Positions 56,786 through 64,000 of a stretch of DNA of 64,000 nucleotides are shown here, in pieces; the first letter of the stretch is position 1, and each line of letters opens with the position of its first letter. A model generated the notes under the pieces. That model saw only the letters and a list, made by a program, of their open reading frames with translations. It had not been told where the DNA came from and ran no database searches. The translations under genes and the position numbers were made by a program. The DNA comes from Aquatica leii (Eukaryota; Arthropoda; Insecta; Coleoptera; Lampyridae), in the NCBI GenBank assembly GCA_035610365.1, contig CM069435.1:64973389-65037388 (forward strand). Reading direction: 5' to 3'.

Positions 56786-58147
56786 AACTTTAAAACTTTT
56801 ATCGGATACTCGATGGTCTAATAGAATAGATGGAATAACTCCTTTAAGGTATCAACTTGGGGAGGTTTATGATGCTCTGTTTGAAATAAGCCAAGAAAAC
56901 TTTAAAAACAACGTAAAAAATTTGGCTGCATCGTTAGCCAAAAAATTGCAAAATTTTGAGTTCATTTGCATTCTTATATTGTGGTATAATATTTTAAGTA
57001 AAGTTAACATTGTTAGCAAATTTATTCAAAAACCGAACTTTGATGTTGCTCAGTGTTATAATTATTTTAATAATTAGAATAATTTTTTGAAGGCTTATCG
57101 CTCCGATAAAGGTTTTAATGATCCTTTGATTGATGCTAAAGAAATAGCATCCAGCTTAGACATAGAACCTAAATTTAAAAAACACAGAGGTTTAAGACCG
57201 CCACAAATAAAAAAAACATTTTAATTATGAATATGACGATGAACCGATCCACGACGAAACTTTAAAGTTCAAAGTTGATTGTTTTTTTTAATGCTCTAGA
57301 TGTAATCATAACATCAGTAGATGAGATATTCTAATTACTTTCTTCTTACTCTAATGATATTGCGTTTTTATGGAATATTGATAAGTTTAAAAATTATTTT
57401 GAAAACGAATAATTAGAATTATGTCAAAAAGTTGAAAATTTATTAAACGACAAAACTCGCAATGAACGAGACATAAATGCCGGTTTCTGTTGCTACCGCA
57501 GAACGATCTTTTTCAAAACTTAAAATAATAAAAAGTAGTTTAAGATCGACCATGGGGCAAAACCGACTAAGTAATCTTGCTATTATTTCAGTAGAAATCG
57601 ACCAGCTAAAATAATTAGACACCGAAGATTTAATTAAACAATTTGCAAAAATTAAAGCACGGAAAGCTCAATTCACTTAGCTAAAATATGAATAACAATA
57701 CCTAATACCTGGATGTTGCATTATTAAAATAATATTTTGTTTTGTTTTTATCTGTCGATCAGTTTTGTCCTGTGACATATAAACGAGTATTTTTAATGTT
57801 TTAAATATTTTTTTTATTTCTTGTACTTTTGTATTAGATATTACATTTAAAATTAAAATACAAAAATTTTGAGTTGTAATACTGTTAGAATATATTTCTG
57901 TTTTCTATAAGTTTATAATTATGTTATGTACCTCAATGAAAAAATACTTAGTATATGGCTTATGGCTTGTACTGGTAAAATATAAAAATGAAATTAAATT
58001 TATGAAAATACTTTTTTAAATTATTTTTCAATATTAGATAACAATACCTAACTTAACCCTTATCTGTACTCACATATGAACGTAATACAAATTTGGGGCG
58101 TTATTTTAAATTTGCACAGGGTGCCAAAAGTGCTAGGTGCGGGACTG
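56786..58147 (+). pseudogene. ZMYM1-like hAT transposase, copy B
   Basis: It begins LSDTRWSNRIDGITPLRYQL, the motif that precedes the second half in ZMYM1-like hATs, then SLAKKLQNFEFICILILWYN. A deletion at about 57480 removes roughly 170 bp present in copy A. It resumes PVSVATAERSFSKLKIIKSS and NRLSNLAIISVEIDQ (dimerisation domain), ending ARKAQFT and a stop at 57680. The 3' non-coding part parallels copy A to the terminus GTGCGGGACTG (58147). It shows the sequence uninterrupted where hAT H1 sits in copy A. Stops and frameshifts are numerous. The 5' end is cut near the PLE A run. Confidence 0.8.
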
Positions 58148-58149
58148 TG

Positions 58150-59320
58150 TTTAAGTCGATTTTTATATTATATGGTTAAAAATAAATCTCTAATTGCTTT
58201 TTTACTAAAACTAGGATTTCGATTTATAGCATAGGAATTTCTTATAAAAAACCACTTTAACATCTATTTATTGTTACATTTAGATTTAAAAGTAAACTGT
58301 TAATCTTAATCAAGTGTGAAATCGTATTTATTGGTTTTCGTTCTTTTAAGACTAATGATCAGATAAATACTAGAAAGTTTTAATAAAAATTATAAAAATG
58401 CTGTCAAACTGTGTTGTACTTTCGCTAATTAACTTTTGTAATTGTTTAATGTATTTTATATTTTATGAAAGCATAATAAACATTGTTATTGTGTATAACT
58501 GTAACTAATTAATTAAACTTTGTTTTTTGTAGATGTCAGTTTTTTCGTTAATAAATTTATGTAAAATACATTTTTTTAGATTTATTTTTTAACAAATTTA
58601 TAAACGCCGTAAGTAGATATGTCTCTTTCATGGTGATACCCATTACGAATCAATCGATTCGATAACGTCATCAACCTTTTTCGTAGGTTGTGGACACTTG
58701 AGAATTCAGGTGACGTAGTAAATATAATTATTATTATTGACTTTTGTTCATAGCTTTATGTGTAAAGTAAAGTAACAGTCTTATAATGAACTTACCTTAA
58801 AACACACTGCGCACGTTTCAGCTTTGTATAGAGTTGAAAAAAATCGAATTAAAGTATCAAATGCAGTTCCGATACTTAAAACCTTTATACTTTAAATTGT
58901 TAAAACTTAAATGTTTAGAATGTAAATGTTGCCGGTAATTTTTCTAGGTGTTTTTGTATCTAACTTTTAACTATATGATAAAACAAATCTCGATCAGTGC
59001 AAATGCAAAAAACTTATTACCGTTGTTTAATTTATCTAAATAAAATCTCTTTATAAATAAATTGTTTAAATTTGTTTTAAAAAAATGTACATTTGTCTTG
59101 AAATATTTGCTTGTGTGTCAAAATGTACTGTAGACGCAAGAATATAGTTTATTATTACAACTAAAGTTTGGGAAATTCTTTCTTTCGCGTGTTTGTGTCT
59201 TATGTATTTTTTTTGCAAATTACAGTAAGTATAATCAGCGTACTTTTTTGACTTTTACTTTAATTTTTAATTTTTGCAAAAAAGAATAAGTATTTGTTTG
59301 TTTTTTTACTTTTCCGTGCT
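58150..59320. other. No gene recognised
   Basis: AT-rich. No motif-bearing frame or repeat boundary was noticed. Confidence 0.45.
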
Positions 59321-59325
59321 AATAA

Positions 59326-59694
59326 AATAGTTATTTGTATCACCAGTCCAGAAAGTGCTGACCTTTATAGTATAAATTAATTAAAAGTAGTTATTTAAGT
59401 ATTGATTTTTAATAAAATTTAATAACATATGTTGATAAAACTGAAAGCTCTAATGACGAAATACAATTTCACTTATATGAAAATAAAACCATTGTTGTTT
59501 TTAGCAATTACAAGATATAAGCAAATCTGTTATATTTGTTTTTAAAAAAAATGTTAGTGCTACTCTAAACAATAACACAGATAAACAAATTGACAGATGA
59601 CGTTTAATTAATTTTTGGTTACTAGTGCCAACTTTTAGTTATAAAATTCTACTACACTTTACGGACCTAGGCCGGAAAAGTAGAATTTCCGGCC
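59326..59694 (+). mobile_element. Element T2, coding region and left hairpin deleted
   Basis: It starts AATAGTTATTTGTATCAC but passes straight from AGAAAGTGCT to GACCTTTATAG. In T3 the hairpin separates these, bounded by GTGCT at both sides, so T2 lost the hairpin between 5-bp repeats. The leader is shared with T1 and T3. The right end has GCCAACTTTTAGTTATAAAA (59627) and a perfect palindrome GGCCGGAAA/TTTCCGGCC (59670-59694). No recombinase coding remains. Confidence 0.6.
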
Positions 59695-59738
59695 GACTAT
59701 AATGCTTGTAAAATACATCAAAACGAACGGAAGCACAA

Positions 59739-60045
59739 AATAGTTATTTGTATCACTAGTCTAGAAAGTGCTATTTTCCGAGTATAAGCATATTTTTAGG
59801 CCGAGGTGAGCCGAGGCCTACAAAAAGCGAATACTCGCAAAATATTTTTAGAACGTGTGATACACATTCTTTGTGCTGACCTTTATAGTATAAATTAATT
59901 AAAAGCGGTTATTTAAGTATTGATTTTTAATAAAATTTAATGACATATGTTGATAAAACTCAAACCTGTAATGACGAAATACAATTGTTTTTGAAATTAA
60001 TGGACAATTACATAATATTATTACAATTTCACTTATATGAAAATG
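59739..60045 (+). mobile_element. Element T3, left end and leader
   Basis: AATAGTTATTTGTATCAC begins 44 bp after the right end of T2, head to tail. The hairpin (59748-59865, tip AGGCCGAGGTGAGCCGAGGCCT) is present, followed by GTGATACACATTCTTTGTGC and the leader shared with T2. The copy fades near 60045, where the gypsy 5' region begins. Confidence 0.6.
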
Positions 60046-60220
60046 TTATATATATGTACGGGACAAGAGACACTACGGTGTTCAAAAAAACAATGACATG
60101 TAACATTGGTGTAAAAGGAGTTAAAGATTATTATTATTACAATCACGTGTACAACTAGTGTTCCTACCCTAATATACATTTTCCACTAACTGTTTGCAAC
60201 TCACGCTAATGAATACAACA

Positions 60221-60237
60221 AATTGGCGACGAGGATT
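60221..60237 (+). promoter_or_regulatory. Primer-binding site of the Ty3/gypsy element
   Basis: AATTGGCGACGAGGATT follows a CA dinucleotide at 60219-60220, the usual LTR end. TTGGCGACGAGGA is the common leader of K02A2.6-type gypsy elements in animals. The 5' LTR would lie to the left; its start was not delimited. Confidence 0.55.
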
Positions 60238-60263
60238 GAAATTTTTATTGTGGACTTACCGAG

Positions 60264-60330
60264 CCGATTACCGCATGGTAAAATTCTTCGTGTAATCTTA
60301 ACATGCGGTAATCGGTAAGATTACACGAAG
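60264..60330. repeat. Two interleaved perfect inverted repeats in the gypsy leader
   Basis: CCGATTACCGCATG (60264-60277) pairs with CATGCGGTAATCGG (60302-60315). CTTCGTGTAATCTTA (60286-60300) pairs with TAAGATTACACGAAG (60316-60330). The order A-B-A'-B' is a pseudoknot topology. The right half is one continuous inverted copy of B followed by A. Confidence 0.85.
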
Positions 60331-60633
60331 TAGTTACATTACGATTACAATAATTAATTGGACAATTAGATAGCATATTTGTGAACTTTCATTACGTTGC
60401 AATCTGTGTTCAATTCAATTACCTACGATAAACAAATTACGTTCCATTACGCACGGGGTAAAACTTTTTTTTGTAAGGTTAGATTGCAGTGCATTGTGTT
60501 TTTGTGACCCTATAATTCCTTGTATTCGGGGCTTGTTATTCAAAAAGCCTTGATAGCCCTTTAGGCGAATCCTGTATCCTTCTTTAATTATTAACAGAAT
60601 TGCATTTTACAGCACTAAAATTTCATTACGAAA

Positions 60634-60816
60634 ATGGAACAGCTATTACAAAATTTAACATCGGTTTTGCAAAATATGCAAGAAACGCAGTTACAAATAT
60701 TAAACTTAAACCAAGCAAATCCTCAACAATCGCAATTACGCTATACAAAACCAGATTTACATGGGGTAAATTTACAACCATTTGATGAAAACTTAATACT
60801 TACATTCAAAGACTGA
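60634..60816 (+). pseudogene. Ty3/gypsy gag, N-terminal fragment
   Basis: MEQLLQNLTSVLQNMQETQL, then YTKPDLHGVNLQPFDENL. This matches the opening of gag in K02A2.6-like elements, where an 'FdG..e.W..F' segment follows. After FDENLILTFKD a stop and deletion remove the rest of gag, the zinc knuckles and protease. The pol gene starts 120 bp later. Confidence 0.6.
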
Positions 60817-60921
60817 AAAGCCACTTAAATTTAGGTTGCAATCTTTTGCAGAGATTGGTTAAAAATAATTAAGCTGAATTGGTCATATATTAAAAGAGTT
60901 TCCTGTTACGATACAAACGAG

Positions 60922-62110
60922 AAATTAAACACTTTGCTCAATGATTACAAAGACTTATTTGCGAATGAAATTGGAAAAATTCCTGACTACAAATGTTTTA
61001 TGAAACTACTGGATGAATCAGTTACACCAATATTTATGGAAGCGCGACCAGTGCCATATGCACTAAAAGCTCGCTTTGAAGAAGAAATCCTACGGCTGCA
61101 AAAAGCAGATATCATAGAAGAGGTAACACACTCAACCTAGGGTTGTGCAGTAGTTCCAGTAATTAAGAAGAATAGGGAATTACGCTTATGCGCTGATTAC
61201 AAAGACACAATAAACAAGCATATCCAGAATGACAACTATCTTATACCTAGAATACAAGACATATTCGCCAGTATGGAAGAAGGAAAATATTTTTGCTCGC
61301 TGGACATCAGTTAAGTTTACGTCAATATGGAAATTGACAAAAAAACTGCAATGTTACAAACAATTTCAACACATCTGGGTATTTACAAGGTAAAACGCCT
61401 TATGTTTGGGGTAAAAATAGCACCAAACTGTTGGCAGCGTTTTATGGACCAGCTACTAAGTGGATTAGAAGGAGTTACTTGCTTCTTCGATGATATTAAA
61501 GTCCAAGGTTTGACGTATCAAGAAACAATTCACCGGTTGAAGAAAACCTTTGACAGATTACGTGCCAGTGGCTTGCGTTTAAACAAAAGGAAATGTGAGT
61601 TCTTCGAGAAATCAATTAATTATTTGGGTCATGTGATTGATGAATCGGGACTATATGCCATGCCGGACCAAATCGATTCGATCAAAAATGTTCAACGACC
61701 TAAAGATGTACAGGGGGTACGTAAGTTACTAGGGTTAATAAATTACTATCACCGGTTCCTACCTAACATGTTTTCGAAACTAGCACCCTTATATGCATTG
61801 CTCGTCAAGAATGCAAAATTTGAATGGTCAGAAGGCTGCGAAAAATCATTTCGTGACATTAAGGAAGAAATCGTTAGTCCAAAGGTACTTACACATTTTA
61901 ATATGGAATTACCGTTAGTTTTAGCTACCGATGCAGGACCGGAGGAATTGGGTGCCGTACTATCTCACAGATATTCAGACGGGACTGAAAGACCAATTGC
62001 CCTCGCGTCACGTTCCTTATCAAAAAGTGAAAAATGATACAGTCACATAAACAAAGAAGCTACAGCAATAGTTTGGGGACTTAGACATGTTTCCAATATT
62101 GTTACGGATT
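60922..62110 (+). pseudogene. Ty3/gypsy pol: reverse transcriptase and RNase H
   Basis: RT begins LLNDYKDLFANEIGKIPDYK, RPVPYALKARFEEEI, then an in-frame TAG (61138), CADYKDTINKHI, IPRIQDIFASMEEGKYF, SLDIS (first Asp), TAA (61312), RLMFGVKIAPNCWQRFMDQL, CFFDDIKVQG (catalytic DD) and YLGHVIDESGL. RNase H follows: LATDAGPEELGAVLSH and RPIALASRSLS, a TGA at 62035, then HINKEATAIVWGLRH. Family order and spacing are normal. Three in-frame stops, each possibly one base change, and the gag deletion inactivate it. Confidence 0.9.
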
Positions 62111-62259
62111 ATTAACCACTTACGGCAATTATGCATTATGCAAATTTCCTCTCTAGATTTGATTACCAAATCGAGTACAGGCGAAATGAGAATCATGCAA
62201 AGGCTGACTATCTTTCAAGATTTCCCTTACCTACAGAAATAGATCGAAGTAGAATTAAT

Positions 62260-63217
62260 ACGGAATCGGTTCTACAAATTCACTAGAATGACCTACTTCC
62301 AGTAACACAGAAGGAAATAAGAAATTATACACTAAAGGATCCAGAGCTTAAACGTTTGTATTTATCTTTACAGACAGACAACACCTTGCCAACAGGCTAT
62401 TCGCAAGCTGAATTTGAACTGTTGCATCGGTGTATCTTTAAGGGAATACGAGTGGTCATACTAAAAACGTTACATCACAAAATATTAGAAGAACTTCATA
62501 GTGCTCATGTTGGCATTGTCAAAATGAAAGCACTCGCACGTAGTTATGTATGGTGGAAAGGAATCGACTCAGACATTGAGGCACTGAGCAAAAGTTGTTT
62601 ACATTGGTCTAATGTTGCGAACTCACCTACAAAAGTATACCATCCATTGCTTTGTGGCAACGTATCCACATAGATTATTTAGGACCTTTTATAAACACTT
62701 ACATACTTATTATTGTAGATGCTTACTCAAAATGGATCGAGGCAATACCGATGAAAAATATTACAACGACTGCCACTATATGAATTCTTTGAGACATTTT
62801 TTCTCGGTTTGGATTATCAGTTACAGTGGTATCCGACAACGGTAGTCAATTGAAATCGACGGAATTTGAAATGTTTCTGAAATCAAATGGAATTCACCAT
62901 AAATGCACCGCGCCCTACCACCCTGCGACAAATGGACAAGCTAAACGGTATGTCCAAGTTGTAAAAAAGGGATTGCGCAGTATGTTGAACGCACCAGGAG
63001 ATCTACATTTTAAATTGTGTCAACTTTTTTTGCAATATAGGAAATTACCACATTCAAGCACAGGTATAAGCCCTGTGGAATTAATGTTCAAAAGACCGAT
63101 AAGGACCAGGATTAATTTAGTTAAACGAAACGTAAAATCACAACAAAATAATAAAGGCATAAATATTCGTATGGCTCGGAAATTCGCAATTTTGCAATGA
63201 TACTCACAATGGAACAT
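62260..63217 (+). pseudogene. Ty3/gypsy integrase
   Basis: The HHCC finger appears as HSAHVGIVKMKALARSYVWW and SKSCLHWSN, where the last Cys is Trp. The core gives HIDYLGPF (62668, first Asp), YSKWIEAIPM, VVSDNGSQLKSTEFE (second Asp) and APYHPATNGQAKRYV, where the catalytic Glu of NGQAER is Lys. PHSSTGISPVELMFKRPIRT (63049-63108) is the family's C-terminal landmark. Frameshifts lie near 62655 and 62815. The protein stops at about 63200 and no 3' LTR was found downstream. Confidence 0.85.
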
Positions 63218-63219
63218 GG

Positions 63220-64000
63220 TCGCATTCTTTTTAAAGTTGAATCGATCAGTTTATCAATCATTTTCTAAAAGCAAACTTTAATTACGATACTTTTCAACAA
63301 CATAAACAAGTTATAATTTATCGTTTTTAAATAAAAATTGCGTTTACAAGGCAAAATATACGGAAAAGCTTACCATACTTATTGCATCTGTTGTTGTTGC
63401 TGTTAAAATTTTACCGTTGATTATTTAACCTTAATTTAGAGGTTACTAATCAAATTTATTGTTTAGTAATTTTTGTTTTACTTTATACTAATCTAAGCAA
63501 TGTTGGTTGCCTAACATATATGTCACGTGAGAAATAATCATTCATATAACGCTATACCTATTAAGAGTACTTAATTATTCTAAATTTGATTCTGTAAGAA
63601 TATGTTTCTGTATGGTCATTCTAAGACTATAGTAAAATCAGACCACATTTGCATTTTTTAAGAAGTTTGTGCTCTAACTTTACAATAACAATAGTTAAAC
63701 ACAACTCTAACTTTGGAGTTATTATTATAATGATAACGGCGAACTTTCTTGTACTGTCACGTACATAAGACCTAAAAAGTGTTTTCACAATAGTCCTCGT
63801 CAATAAGAGTTTTGTAACTTCTTTAATTTTTCAAAATTATTTTATTAACCGCGGAATACGTTAAATGGACGGAAACTTACAAAATAGGTAGTGAACTGAA
63901 CTTAAATTATAATAATATTCATATATTTTCCTCACTATCTATTCCAACTAAGTTTTTATCATGCAACTTATTAATTTCTAAAACGTATTTCTTAAAACTT
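63220..64000. other. No gene recognised
   Basis: AT-rich sequence after the gypsy integrase. I looked for a repeat of the region left of 60220 as a 3' LTR and saw none. Confidence 0.4.

Noticed and set aside
1..64000. CRISPR arrays, bacterial operons, rRNA genes
   Set aside because: No regularly spaced direct repeats with unique spacers, no ribosome-binding-site-led gene runs and no rRNA-like conserved blocks. The window is eukaryotic repeat DNA.

Overview
The window is AT-rich eukaryotic DNA that looks like intergenic or heterochromatic sequence from an arthropod, most likely an insect. The evidence is the repeat content: BEL/Pao and Ty3/gypsy LTR elements, Penelope-like elements (PLEs), pogo/Tigger, PIF/Harbinger, piggyBac, mariner, several hAT lineages, a Helitron, a LINE scrap and a THAP exon. 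Splice signals are GTAAGT...TTTCAG. The species cannot be named from the sequence. I see no intact host gene, rRNA, clear tRNA, CRISPR array or bacterial-type operon. Almost every recognisable coding stretch is a broken transposon gene.

Layout. 1-4572: a hAT whose first base is the window edge, carrying an inserted pogo and itself inserted in a second, ZMYM1-like hAT. 5378-6110: fold-back MITE-like repeats. 6692-7728: a MADF-like remnant and an unrecognised open stretch. 9580-11130: pogo copy 2. 11190-11985: PLE pieces in opposite orientations. 12290-14194: PIF/Harbinger. 14.2-18.1 kb: mostly empty, with one hAT end and one PLE tail. 18.1-21.5 kb: pogo copy 3, the best preserved pogo, with introns. 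21.6-22.8 kb: Helitron end. 23.3-25.5 kb: direct repeats and two mariner remnants. 27.2-29.5 kb: two PLE remnants. 29.6-30.6 kb: piggyBac. 34.7-37.4 kb: BEL/Pao. 37.2-42.2 kb: a near-perfect inverted duplication with 2.5-kb arms containing BEL sequence plus a BED-finger hAT. 42.25-43.4 kb: a deleted element with a tyrosine-recombinase-like gene and GC-rich palindromes. 43.4-54.2 kb: sparse fragments (PLE terminal repeat, LINE, mariner, THAP, PLE). 54.85-56.6 kb: the longest open reading frame, a PLE reverse transcriptase/GIY-YIG protein. 56.8-58.1 kb: a second ZMYM1-like hAT. 59.3-60.05 kb: two more copies of the palindrome element end. 60.2-63.2 kb: a Ty3/gypsy element.

The strongest leads are three. 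First, the tyrosine-recombinase unit, whose GC-rich hairpin also lies at the exact centre of the 5-kb inverted duplication. Second, hammerhead-like motifs in three PLE termini, whose stems differ in sequence but still pair. Third, the order of nesting events, which can be read from the junctions.
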